This document shows positions 35,399 through 43,902 of a stretch of DNA of 64,000 nucleotides, in pieces (the first letter of the stretch is position 1; each line of letters opens with the position of its first letter). Made by a program: the position numbers and the translations under genes. The DNA comes from JBHIET01 sp046760785 (GTDB lineage Bacteria > Chloroflexota > Anaerolineae > B4-G1), in assembly GCA_046760785.1 (NCBI GenBank), contig JBHIET010000003.1, positions 17,696-81,695 on the forward strand. Direction: 5' to 3'. The notes below the pieces were generated by a model. The model was not told the DNA's origin. It worked only from the letters and a program-made list of their open reading frames with translations, and searched no databases.

Positions 35399-37468
35399 CT
35401 ATTCGTGCATAGGCGCTTCCAGTTCGATAGAAACATGTGGCACTCCCATGGCCCGTGAGAGTTCCTCCGCTGTAGCCTGCAAAGCCTGCTCTACATCCAC
35501 AGCCCGACGGATACGGTCAACCATCTGGCGAGCCAGTTGCTCCCGTTCTGCACTTCGTTGCGCTCTCTCCAACAGTTGTGCACGCTCCAGCGCCACTGCC
35601 GCCTGGTCGCTCAGGACCTCGTAGAGGCGCAGGGCGGCGTCCGAGAAGGGGCCAGATGTGGCACGCAGCACGACCACCTGACCGATCACCTTTTCTCTGG
35701 CGCGTAGTGGAATGTTGACCAGTGCTCGCGCGCCAGTCTGCTGAAAGACCTGGCGCGCACTCTGGGGCAGGCGCTCATCCTGCGCCACGTCGGTCACCAC
35801 CCACAGGGTACTCACCATTTCAAAGGGAAAGGGGCTCTCCACGACTGGAAGCCGAAGCCCAGGTTGGAACTGAGGTTCCCGGTCCCTCCGCCACACCCCC
35901 AGGTACAGAAGGGCTTCAGGCTCCCCGGCAGGTGAGAACTCAAACTCCACCACAATACACCCATCGGCCCCTGTCTCGGCCACAGAGCCAATGATGGCGT
36001 CAGCCACATCACCGGTCGCCGTCGCCGCAGTCAGGCGGCGGCTGGCGCGGTAGATGGGGCTTATCGTCTCCAACAGGGCTGCCCTGTCGGAGACCCGCCG
36101 GGCGTTTTCGATGGCAATGGCAACCTGGTCGGCCATGCCCTGAAGTGCCCGCACGTCATCGTCGTCAAAGGCGGCTTCCTCGGTGGATTGGACGTTTAAC
36201 ACTCCTATCATCCACCCACCCACCATCAGTGGGAGGGTCATCTCGGAGCGGGTGTAAGGGAGGAGGGGGTTAGCAAAGCGGACCGCGTCCTCCTCCGCGT
36301 ACAGAGCGATGCGGGGCTGGCGATGAGCGGCTGTCCAGCCAACCATACTGGTGTCGCCCACGGCCAGGCGGTGTCCCTGGGCCTTCATCTGTGCCCCGGC
36401 CTCGCCGGTAGCCTCCTGCAGGACCGCCCACTCCCCCGCCTCATCCAGCAGGAAGATGCCAGCGTGATAGAAGCCGAAGCGGTCGCGAATCAAGTCTACG
36501 GTCGTGCGCAGCAACTGATCCACGTCAAAGATGGAAACAATGGCCCTCCCCACCTCGGCGCTAGTCTCCAGTTGAATGGCCCGGCGCTGGAGGGCGTAAT
36601 TGGCTTTCTGGAGAGCCTCGGTCCGCTCCGCCACCCGCTGCTCCAGTTCGGCGTACAGAGTCTGGAGGCGTTCGGCCATCTCGTTGAAGACTGTGGCCAG
36701 ACCGCCGAGCTCATCCCCTCTCTCGACAGGGACCCGCTCCTCCAGGTGCCCCGCCGCCAAGTGAGTGGCTCCTTCCATCAGCCGCTGCACCGGGCCGGTG
36801 ATGTTGCGGATGGTGGTGACGGCGGTGACCACCGCGGCGATCAGTGCCAACACAGCGAAGCCACCCAAGATGAAATAGGTCAGTTGGCGGGCAGCAGTAG
36901 CATCCGCGATGGCGGCAGCCTGCCGCTCCTCTGTCAATGAGATGATATTCTCTACCGGCTCGGCCATGATCCGGTGATAGTCGGCCAGCAATTGGTCCTG
37001 GTAGAAATGAACGCTCTCCCAATTGCCTGCCTGGATTTGAGGAACGATCAGGTCGGCGAGGGAGTCCACGCGGGCCACGCGCCTCTGCGCGCGGGAGGCC
37101 TCCATCTGCATCGCATCCCTCTCAGGGAGATCAACCATCGTCTCGCTCAGGACGCGCTGGGCATCACCTAGATCCGCCCTGGCCTGGCTCACCACCTCCA
37201 TCAGGTGATCCTGATCCTGCGCAGACGAGGCCTGGCCCAGCGCAGCCAACAGGTTGGCCGCAGCCCTCGCCACCTGCAGGGCTGCTGTTGCCCGGTCAGC
37301 CTCCTCCTGAAGGGCGGTGCTGGCCCACTCCAATTGCGCCAGTGCCCAGGCGTTGGTCACTACGCCGGCGAGCAGAAGCAGCAGGACCGCCACGAAGCCC
37401 CAGATCAGCCGCCCCCGGATGGTCAGACGGGTTGGCGGCACTCTCTGCACACGATTCTCCGTCATCAT
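35399..37468 (-). CDS. Four-helix-bundle HAMP-GAF membrane sensor without a kinase domain
   Basis: The 689-residue protein has TM1 (about 20-43), a helical extracytoplasmic region rich in Ala, Gln and Glu (44-200) like 4HB/CHASE3-type sensors, TM2 (about 205-228) and HAMP (about 228-285, with RNITGPVQRLMEGATHL). Two GAF domains follow (about 300-465 and 470-640), and a truncated GAF-like tail (QMVDRIRRAVDVEQALQATA). It has no kinase or methyl-accepting part. Its start codon overlaps the stop of the upstream Cache-HAMP-GAF kinase by four bases, so the two are probably made in fixed ratio and may form a complex. Confidence 0.85.
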   Translation of the reverse strand: MMTENRVQRVPPTRLTIRGRLIWGFVAVLLLLLAGVVTNAWALAQLEWASTALQEEADRATAALQVARAAANLLAALGQASSAQDQDHLMEVVSQARADLGDAQRVLSETMVDLPERDAMQMEASRAQRRVARVDSLADLIVPQIQAGNWESVHFYQDQLLADYHRIMAEPVENIISLTEERQAAAIADATAARQLTYFILGGFAVLALIAAVVTAVTTIRNITGPVQRLMEGATHLAAGHLEERVPVERGDELGGLATVFNEMAERLQTLYAELEQRVAERTEALQKANYALQRRAIQLETSAEVGRAIVSIFDVDQLLRTTVDLIRDRFGFYHAGIFLLDEAGEWAVLQEATGEAGAQMKAQGHRLAVGDTSMVGWTAAHRQPRIALYAEEDAVRFANPLLPYTRSEMTLPLMVGGWMIGVLNVQSTEEAAFDDDDVRALQGMADQVAIAIENARRVSDRAALLETISPIYRASRRLTAATATGDVADAIIGSVAETGADGCIVVEFEFSPAGEPEALLYLGVWRRDREPQFQPGLRLPVVESPFPFEMVSTLWVVTDVAQDERLPQSARQVFQQTGARALVNIPLRAREKVIGQVVVLRATSGPFSDAALRLYEVLSDQAAVALERAQLLERAQRSAEREQLARQMVDRIRRAVDVEQALQATAEELSRAMGVPHVSIELEAPMHE

Positions 37469-39954
37469 AAGTTTCCCCCAGTCTGCCGCTGATCGGCCTC
37501 CTCATCCGAGGCAGCCAGACGCAGAGGCAGTGTGAAGGTAAAGGTGGAACCCCTCCCCACGTCGCTCTCCACCCAGATGTGCCCTCCGTGCATCTCCACG
37601 AATTCCTTGCTCAGGGCCAATCCCAACCCAGCCCCATTCGGCCGGCGCCCATCCATCGTGCCCTGTTCAAAGCGCTGGAAGATCCGCTCCCGGTCCCCAG
37701 GCGGGATACCCACGCCGGTGTCGCTGACACTCACCATGACCTCCCCACCAGCGGGCCAGGCCCGTACAGTGATAGTCCCCTGCCCTGTAAACTTGGCCGC
37801 ATTGGCCAGAAGCCGCAGCAGCACCTGGCGAATGCGCGCTGTGTCGGCCCGCACTATAGGTAGGTCAGGAGCAATCTCCTGACGCAACTCAATGTCTTTA
37901 TCGCGCACCAGTGCGCTGGCGGTAGCCATCACGCTGGAGACCAGGTCGGCCAGATCCACCTCTCGGAACTCCAGTTCCATCAGCCCGGCCTCGATTTGAG
38001 AAATGTCCAGCAGGTCATTGATCAGGCCCAGCAGGTGTTGGCCATTTTGGTAGATGATCTCAAGATCGTTCTGTTGCCGTTCTGTGAATGAGCCGTTAAT
38101 CCCCTTCAGCATCAGCCGTGAGAAGCCGATGATATTGGTGAGAGGCGTGCGCAGTTCATGGGACATGTTGCTCAAGAAGCGGCGTTTGGAACGGTCCAGC
38201 TCCTGCAGTCGCTCAACCGCCTCCCGTTCCACGGCGTAGGCACGGGCGTTCTCCAGAGCAATGACGATCTGGTTGGCGACGTTCTGGAGGACAGAGACGT
38301 CGTCTGCGTCAAAGCCTTCCTCATCGGTGATCTGGACGTCCAGCACGCCCAGGGTACGGTCCCCTAGACGCAATGGCAGGGCTACCTCTGAGCGAGTATA
38401 GGAGGCCGGAGGACCGACCGTAATGGGAAGGGGGCGGCTCTCCACCGCCGCCACCCCTTCCCGGAAGGCCTGTCCCACCGGACCCGGCAGGTCGGCGGGA
38501 ACTTGTTGGCCGTGGAAGGGATCGGCATCACCAGCGAAGGCCCGCAGAAGCATGTACTCTCCTTCCTCGTCAGACGTGTACACCGCGACGTAGGAGTAGG
38601 CAAACCGGCCTCTTACCACCTGGACTACCTGTTCTAGCAGTCTATTGGGGTCGAGGACGGAGGTGACGGCCTGCCCTACCTCCAGGCTAGCTTGCATCTG
38701 GATGGCCCGCCGCTGAATCTGATAGTTGGCTCTCTGCAAGAGAGCAGTACGTTGAGCAACCTTGTCTTCCAAGTCGTCGTACAAGGTCTTCAATTCCGCC
38801 GCCATGTGGTTGAACACGTAAGCCAGGATGCCAATTTCGTCCCGCGACGTGACGGGTACGCGCTGTTCCAGGTCTCCCCCCGCGATGCCAAGCGCCGACT
38901 CGGTCAATTGCACAATCGGACGGGTAAATTGCCGTGTCACGACCGCGGCGATGGCGGCGGTGACAAGCGCCACCACCAGCGTAGCACCGACAACAGCAGC
39001 CGTGACATTATAGGTTGTGGCAAAGGCTTCCTCTTGAGTCTGTTCTGCCACCAACGCCAGCCCCAGTTCCGGCATCCAGTGGTAGACCCCGATAACTGGG
39101 ACGCTGGCGTAGTTCTCATAAAGCCCTTCCCTGTTCTCGCCAGCAAGAGCGGCCTCGATACCTGAACTGGTCACCGCTTGCCCCTGAGGCAGCGCCATCC
39201 CACTGGCATCCACAAGGTAGATTTCTCCCGTCTCTCCGAGTTTGCCAACCGCCTGCAGGTCAGCGACCAGGTTGCTCGGATTGAGCCAGCCAACCAGCAG
39301 GCCGAGCGTCTCGTCATCTTGGCCAGTGATACGCTGGGCTTCGTCGTGAGGCTTCGTCGAGCTCAGCCGAGACGCGCTCAGCCGAACGGTGACCATCAAT
39401 CGCTCATCGGCGGTTGGATCGAGTATGATGAACTGAAGAGCGGAGTCTTGTTCAGACTCAAGGGCGGGCGCCTGTTCCGCCAACAAGCCCTCAGTTTGTG
39501 GGTCAGTAGAGACCAGCACTTTGCCTTCGCTATCAATCACGGCCAGGCAGCGAAAGGCAGGGTCTTGCAGAAGCACGGTCTGCAACTGGAGACGCAGCGC
39601 GTCGCGGGCGGTGGTGGCGCTTTGCTCTGAGCCTGTCGAAGGGTTAGCCGCATTGACGACCAGGAGGCTCACATTTTCCCTGGTGGGAGGCAAGGCCGCC
39701 AGAAACGCCAAACTCGCAATGCGATGCTCGATCCATTGGCGGATCTGCATTTCCGTCACCGCAGCCACGGAGGATAGTTTAGCCGTAACCTCGCGCTGGA
39801 TATCCTGCCGTTCGCGGAGGGTAGCATACCAACTGATAGCGCTCAGTGGCACGATCGCCAGGACCAGGAAGGCGGTCAGCAGGGTCCTGCCCAACCCTCC
39901 ACGCATCCCAGTGGTCGGGATCCGAGACTGTTCCATCGGGCCTGACGGCAACAT
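37465..39954 (-). CDS. Cache-HAMP-GAF histidine kinase
   Basis: The 829-residue kinase has TM1 (about 21-43), a dCache-like extracytoplasmic domain, TM2 (about 318-340), HAMP, a GAF domain (about 420-590) and HisKA with H599 in SNMSHELRTPLTNIIGFSR. HATPase_c follows (DTGVGIPPGDRERIF and GAGLGLALS). There is no receiver; phosphate would go to the two small regulators just upstream or to receivers in other block members. Two low-complexity stretches in the Cache domain, NPSTGSEQSATTARD and SASRLSSTKPHDEAQ, are encoded by dispersed repeat elements. It is the only complete transmembrane kinase in the block. Confidence 0.92.
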   Translation of the reverse strand: MLPSGPMEQSRIPTTGMRGGLGRTLLTAFLVLAIVPLSAISWYATLRERQDIQREVTAKLSSVAAVTEMQIRQWIEHRIASLAFLAALPPTRENVSLLVVNAANPSTGSEQSATTARDALRLQLQTVLLQDPAFRCLAVIDSEGKVLVSTDPQTEGLLAEQAPALESEQDSALQFIILDPTADERLMVTVRLSASRLSSTKPHDEAQRITGQDDETLGLLVGWLNPSNLVADLQAVGKLGETGEIYLVDASGMALPQGQAVTSSGIEAALAGENREGLYENYASVPVIGVYHWMPELGLALVAEQTQEEAFATTYNVTAAVVGATLVVALVTAAIAAVVTRQFTRPIVQLTESALGIAGGDLEQRVPVTSRDEIGILAYVFNHMAAELKTLYDDLEDKVAQRTALLQRANYQIQRRAIQMQASLEVGQAVTSVLDPNRLLEQVVQVVRGRFAYSYVAVYTSDEEGEYMLLRAFAGDADPFHGQQVPADLPGPVGQAFREGVAAVESRPLPITVGPPASYTRSEVALPLRLGDRTLGVLDVQITDEEGFDADDVSVLQNVANQIVIALENARAYAVEREAVERLQELDRSKRRFLSNMSHELRTPLTNIIGFSRLMLKGINGSFTERQQNDLEIIYQNGQHLLGLINDLLDISQIEAGLMELEFREVDLADLVSSVMATASALVRDKDIELRQEIAPDLPIVRADTARIRQVLLRLLANAAKFTGQGTITVRAWPAGGEVMVSVSDTGVGIPPGDRERIFQRFEQGTMDGRRPNGAGLGLALSKEFVEMHGGHIWVESDVGRGSTFTFTLPLRLAASDEEADQRQTGGNL
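39346..39384. repeat. Degenerate CTGAGC-type element inside the kinase gene
   Basis: The stretch CTTCGTCGAGCTCAGCCGAG is followed by a second CGCTCAGCCGAAC half. It encodes SASRLSSTKP in the Cache domain. Confidence 0.5.
39626..39647. repeat. Dispersed TCGAAGGG/CTGAGC element inside the kinase gene
   Basis: CTCTGAGCCTGTCGAAGGGT, read on the minus strand as NPSTGSEQ within the Cache domain. Confidence 0.65.
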
Positions 39955-39986
39955 GATCGTTCGCCTATACTACGCATGTGTCCGAA

Positions 39987-40397
39987 TCACCCTAGATCCC
40001 ATATTTCTTCCCCTCGCAAGACGCGGCGGATTTGGTTGGGGAAGCGATCCGGGTCGAGTGGCTTGGCGATGAAACCATCGAAGCCAGCACTGCGGGCACG
40101 CTCCATACTGTCAGCAGATACGTCGGCGGTCACGGCAACGATGAGAGTGCTGTTGAAGCCCGGATGGGCGCGCAGCCTCTTCAACACCTGGTATCCGTCT
40201 TCCTCCGGCAAGAAAATATCCATTAAGATCAAGTCAATGTGCGGCAGCGACTCTGCAAATTCCAACACCTGCCAGCCCGACGCCTTCCACTCGCACTTCT
40301 TCACGCCAAGATAGGCCAGCAGGCGTGTGATGAGCACGAAGTTCTGGAAGTTATCCTCGACGACAAGGATTGTAGCGTCTTTTGGTTGTATGCCCAT
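39987..40397 (-). CDS. Single-domain response regulator (CheY/DivK-like)
   Basis: A 136-residue stand-alone receiver: E14-D15 in LVVEDNFQN, phosphoacceptor D60 in LILMDIFLPEEDG, T90 in VAVTAD and K112 in FIAKPLDPD. It has no output domain, so it acts through protein contacts or as a phosphate carrier. It starts 8 nt after the other small regulator and ends 33 nt before the kinase gene, which is its likely phosphodonor. The D-x-x-D pattern of DivK-type receivers (PLDPDRFPNQI) is also seen in its neighbour. Confidence 0.92.
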   Translation of the reverse strand: MGIQPKDATILVVEDNFQNFVLITRLLAYLGVKKCEWKASGWQVLEFAESLPHIDLILMDIFLPEEDGYQVLKRLRAHPGFNSTLIVAVTADVSADSMERARSAGFDGFIAKPLDPDRFPNQIRRVLRGEEIWDLG

Positions 40398-40405
40398 AGT
40401 GACCT

Positions 40406-40789
40406 CTACAATATGCTGCTTTTCCGCAGTGCCTCTTTGACTTGTTCGGGTAGCCGGTCCACGTCAATGGGTTTCTGAATATAACCATCGCAGCCCGCTT
40501 CCAGTGTACGCTCCCGGTCCCCTTTCATCACGTTGGCTGTAAGGGCCAGGATGGGCACATGCTGCAGGCCAGGCGTCTCACGGAAGCGTCTAGCCAGGTC
40601 ATAACCATCTATTTCTGGCAGATTGATGTCCAGCAAGATCAAATCCGGCTGCATCTGGGCAGCCATTTCCAATCCGGCAAGACCGTCCGTCGCCTCCAGC
40701 ACGGAATAATCCTCTGCCTCCAGGATGCGCCTCACCAGCAGGCGGTTTGAAGGATCGTCCTCGATATAGAGGATGCGAATACTACTCAT
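40406..40789 (-). CDS. Single-domain response regulator, first gene of the signalling block
   Basis: A 127-residue stand-alone receiver with E10-D11-D12, phosphoacceptor D54 in LILLDINLPEIDG, T84 in ALTANVM and K106 in IQKPIDVDRLPEQV. The frame can extend to GTG 40807, but ATG 40789 has GGAGGG upstream. As the promoter-proximal gene it should be made in the largest amount, which would suit a shared phosphate acceptor for several kinases. Its receiver is close to that of the REC-kinase at the far end of the block (KPIDVD motif in both). Confidence 0.92.
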   Translation of the reverse strand: MSSIRILYIEDDPSNRLLVRRILEAEDYSVLEATDGLAGLEMAAQMQPDLILLDINLPEIDGYDLARRFRETPGLQHVPILALTANVMKGDRERTLEAGCDGYIQKPIDVDRLPEQVKEALRKSSIL

Positions 40790-40851
40790 CAGACAAGCCC
40801 TCCGCACGGAATCTGCACCAAAACAGCAGCCGAATTGCCATAGGTGCTCTC

Positions 40852-40880
40852 ATTATATCAGATTCCAATTTAGATTTCAA
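40852..40880 (-). promoter_or_regulatory. Promoter of the signalling block
   Basis: TTGAAA (40880-40875), a 17-base spacer and TATAAT (40857-40852) on the minus strand, about 60 nt before the first ATG. Gaps between the genes down to 12887 are all under about 95 nt, so this could drive a transcript of about 28 kb. Confidence 0.8.
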
Positions 40881-41057
40881 TGTTACGCCAATACTAGTGC
40901 GTTACAGATTGGTTACAATTTCGCCCATCGAAAACGTTACGGCTCGCCCTGCCGACAGAATGATCTGAGTTTGACACGCACAGTGTTCTGTGGTACTATC
41001 TCACTGCCCGTCTCTCTAACTTCTGGAATACGTGCGGCGCTTCTGAACGCACGGGAC

Positions 41058-41087
41058 TTGCCCTTTAGTGGCAAGCTATGCTAGAAT
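41058..41087 (+). promoter_or_regulatory. Promoter of the 41205 membrane protein gene
   Basis: TTGCCC (41058-41063), an 18-base spacer and TAGAAT (41082-41087). With the divergent promoter at 40852 it explains the 415-bp gap from 40790 to 41204, in which nothing else is seen. Confidence 0.5.
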
Positions 41088-41204
41088 ATAGACAGCAGCC
41101 ACACGTTGTGGCGAAAAGATATGATTTGCGTTCTCTACAGTGATGGAACGCGGGCGTAGATCGAGTAGCAAAGCGCAATATCCATTAGTGAGAGGAGGAG
41201 TGAT

Positions 41205-41951
41205 ATGACACCATTGAGCTGGGCCATTGTGGCCACTGCTGTAATGTTGGTCATCGCAGCCGTCGTCGGGCTTGCCAAGGGCAAGGGTGTCTTCGGCGTG
41301 CTGATTGACGGGCGGGGGAAGTACAGCCTCTCGCGCTTGCAGATCCTGCTCTGGACAGCGTTGATTATCGGAGGGTACTTTGGCATCGCTCTCCCCAAAC
41401 TGGCTTTCGTCACGATCCCGAATGATGTGCTGGGATTGCTCGGCGTCACCCTGGGCTCAACCGTCATCTCGACGGCTATCAAGGCCAACAAGATAAGCGA
41501 CGGCCAGACGCGAGACGAGGAGCAGAACATCCGCAAGGCCATCGAGTCGGCACAGGACGAATTGCTGCGCCTGGCCGGGGTGGAGGCCCCTGAGACTCTC
41601 TCGCTAGATGAGAAGTCCAAGCTTCTGGCCGAACTGGGCAAAGACTATCTGGAGGAGCTGAACCGTGAGGCCGAAGCTAAACGCAAGCCCTCGTGGATGG
41701 ATCTTTTCAGCCAGGAGCAAAAAGACAAGGAGCATCTGATTGACATCGGCAAGCTGCAGATGTTCGCCTGGACGATAGCCGCATTGGTCATCTACGGTTC
41801 GATACTGGTGTCCAAGTTGACGCTTCCGTTGGCGCAGGTATCCGAATTGACCGAGTTGCCGAACGTCACGAGCACTATCCTGGCGCTGATGGGCATCTCA
41901 CAGGCGGCCTACCTGGGGATGAAACTGCCCAGCCCGAAGCCGTCTTCGTGA
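41205..41951 (+). CDS. Membrane protein of unknown function
   Basis: The 248-residue product has an N-terminal helix (about 5-24), a conserved-looking DGRGKYSLSRLQILLWTALI segment leading into a second helix (47-65), another (about 78-95), a charged cytoplasmic coiled-coil region (95-185) and two C-terminal helices (about 188-207 and 222-240). Proteins with the RGKxSLSRLQ-x-x-LWT pattern occur as uncharacterised membrane proteins in several phyla; I know of no function. ATG 41205 has a strong GAGGAGGAG site. A terminator hairpin follows at 41976. Confidence 0.8.
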   Translation: MTPLSWAIVATAVMLVIAAVVGLAKGKGVFGVLIDGRGKYSLSRLQILLWTALIIGGYFGIALPKLAFVTIPNDVLGLLGVTLGSTVISTAIKANKISDGQTRDEEQNIRKAIESAQDELLRLAGVEAPETLSLDEKSKLLAELGKDYLEELNREAEAKRKPSWMDLFSQEQKDKEHLIDIGKLQMFAWTIAALVIYGSILVSKLTLPLAQVSELTELPNVTSTILALMGISQAAYLGMKLPSPKPSS

Positions 41952-41975
41952 CACTGTCTGCAGTGGGCAAGGCAC

Positions 41976-42004
41976 AAGCCCCGGGGCAAACCTCGGGGCT
42001 TCTT
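41976..42004 (+). terminator. Terminator-like hairpin after the 41205 gene
   Basis: AAGCCCCG pairs with CGGGGCTT across a short loop and is followed by CTTG. The T tract is poor. Confidence 0.5.
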
Positions 42005-42134
42005 GCCGGTACGAGTTCATACCAAGCAGCCTATGCTGAGCCGCTCGCTTGGTTTCGATATGCTGCTCCCTCTGGTCGCAGCTACTCAACCAGCGCTCGC
42101 TCGCCCACTACTGCATCCAGCCTGAGCAGTAACT

Positions 42135-42422
42135 ATGGGGACATATACGTGGTTCCTTTACGTCCTGCGCTGCGCCGATGGCACGCTCTACACGGGCATC
42201 ACCACCGACCTGAACCGGCGCGTAGCCGAGCACAACGCTGGTCGGGGAGCGCGTTACACGGCGGGGCGCCGTCCCGTGACGTTGCTCGCGGCCTGGCGCT
42301 TCCCCGACCGCGGGGCAGCGCAGCGAGCCGAAGCCTGCTTCCGGCGATTGCGCCGAGCGCGGAAACTGGCGCTGGTCGCGCGGGGGCTTCCCTTTGGAGA
42401 CGGTCGTCCGCCCCAGCGATGA
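42135..42422 (+). CDS. GIY-YIG nuclease-superfamily protein (UPF0213/YhbQ type)
   Basis: The 95-residue product is a stand-alone GIY-YIG domain. It shows FLYVLRCADGTLYTGITTDL with the family tyrosines, N27-R28-R29, EHNAGRGARYTAGRRPV, and an Ala-Glu-Ala stretch (AQRAEACFRRLRR) holding the catalytic Glu. Length and the GxGARYTxxRRPV block match the YhbQ/UPF0213 group, which are small nuclease-like proteins of unclear substrate. The ribosome binding site is weak, so the start is the first in-frame ATG by position only. Confidence 0.82.
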   Translation: MGTYTWFLYVLRCADGTLYTGITTDLNRRVAEHNAGRGARYTAGRRPVTLLAAWRFPDRGAAQRAEACFRRLRRARKLALVARGLPFGDGRPPQR

Positions 42423-42555
42423 TCGCCCGCGCCAGGTCTGCTCCACCTGCGGGCGCGTCCCAGAATGAGCCGCAATGCCAAGCCCTGCGCGGACGCTTTG
42501 GTCGTGCGCGATGATCGCTTTGTATGGTGTACTGCCCTTTTGCAAGGCTCGCCCG

Positions 42556-43902
42556 CTATCTATCTCCTTTGCGACGGCGGGTAGCCTTCCGGCGCGAAGT
42601 GCCGCTCTGGTAATCGGGGGCCAGGATGGGGGCAGGTGTGCAATGGCTCGCGTCCAACATACGGGTCGCCAGGCGAGGATCAACTTCTTCGATCCACTTG
42701 GCTGTGGTAATGACGGTCGGCAGCCGAGCATTGTAGCGGTAGTCGAAGATCTGGTACAGTTTCTCCCGCGCCCAGGGCGTGGCTGACTCAGTGCCCAGGT
42801 CGTCGAGAATGAGGAGTGGGACACGGCGCACCTCCTCGAACTGCTGGTAGAAGGTGACTGTGCTCTGAGGACTGAAAGTGGCCCGCAGGTAGTCTAACAG
42901 ATCAGGGACAACGACGAACAGGACCGGGTGGCCCTGCGCCACGCGATAGTTGGCGATGGCGGCGGCCAGATGGGTCTTGCCGCAGCCGTAGGTGCCGGTG
43001 ATGAGCAGCCAGTCGCGGGGGTCCTCGGCGAAGGCGCGGGCTTTGTCGAAAGCCTCTTTGAGGCTTTTCTCCTCATCGCGGGATAGTTCTCCCTTACGCA
43101 GGTCGAAGGCCTCAAAGGTCTGATGGGTGTGCAGACCCAAGCTACTCAGATCGAACTGATCCTGAACGAGTCCCACCCGCCGGTAATCGGGTGCGGTGAT
43201 GGAGACAATTCGAGCCAGGTCGGGATCCACCAAGCGCGAGCGGAGCCGCAGGGGAATCTCCTCCAACTCGCGGTTGGTGGTGACGGCGGTGGGCAAGCGG
43301 GCGTTGTAGCGATAGTTGAAGATCTGGAACAGTTTCTCCTGCGCCCAGGGGGTGCTGCTCTCGGTGCCCAGGTCGTCGAGGATGAGGACCGGGACGGTGC
43401 AGACCTCCTCGAAGCGGGCGTCGTATTCGGTGGGACTGGAGGGAGCGAAGGAGGCGCGGAGGTGATCCAGCAGATCGGGGACGGTGATGAAGAGCACCGG
43501 TTGGCCGCGCTCGACACACTCGTTGGCGATGGCGGCAGCAAGGTGAGTTTTTCCACACCCATAACCACCTTTCAACACCAACCACCCCTCCGGGTTCTCG
43601 GCGAAACCCCTGGCCTCCTCGTAAGCCCAGCGCAGGTTGGCCTGCTTATCGGGCGGGAGGCCGTGTCCCTCGGGCACAAAGGTCTCGAATGTCAAGTGGG
43701 CCAGGATGTCGAGATCGCTTAACGTGCGCAGCGCAGCCACGCGTCGCTGAGCCAGTTCGACCATGCGGCAGGTGCAGGGGACAAGTCTACCGAAGTCAGG
43801 ATGGCCAACTGGCACGTCCGCCCGCATGTAGCCCAACCCTTTGCAGATTGGGCAGACTCTCTCTGCTGCCTCCCTTGACAGGCTCATCGTGTTTTTTCCC
43901 AT
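42556..43902 (-). CDS. Tandem DnaC/DnaI-like ATPase (two AAA+ domains in one chain)
   Basis: DnaC/DnaI proteins load the replicative helicase onto DNA and normally have one AAA+ domain. This 448-residue protein has an N-terminal zinc-finger-like region (C17, C20, C43, C45) and then two complete ATPase domains. The first has Walker A GGYGCGKTH (112-120) and Walker B VLILDDLGTE; the second has Walker A GTYGCGKTH (303-311) and LLILDDLGTE. Both keep QIF-YRYNARLPT and follow-on arginines. The two halves are clearly duplicated. It overlaps the DnaD-type gene by 19 nt and is near dnaB, which supports a helicase-loading role. Confidence 0.88.
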   Translation of the reverse strand: MGKNTMSLSREAAERVCPICKGLGYMRADVPVGHPDFGRLVPCTCRMVELAQRRVAALRTLSDLDILAHLTFETFVPEGHGLPPDKQANLRWAYEEARGFAENPEGWLVLKGGYGCGKTHLAAAIANECVERGQPVLFITVPDLLDHLRASFAPSSPTEYDARFEEVCTVPVLILDDLGTESSTPWAQEKLFQIFNYRYNARLPTAVTTNRELEEIPLRLRSRLVDPDLARIVSITAPDYRRVGLVQDQFDLSSLGLHTHQTFEAFDLRKGELSRDEEKSLKEAFDKARAFAEDPRDWLLITGTYGCGKTHLAAAIANYRVAQGHPVLFVVVPDLLDYLRATFSPQSTVTFYQQFEEVRRVPLLILDDLGTESATPWAREKLYQIFDYRYNARLPTVITTAKWIEEVDPRLATRMLDASHCTPAPILAPDYQSGTSRRKATRRRKGDR

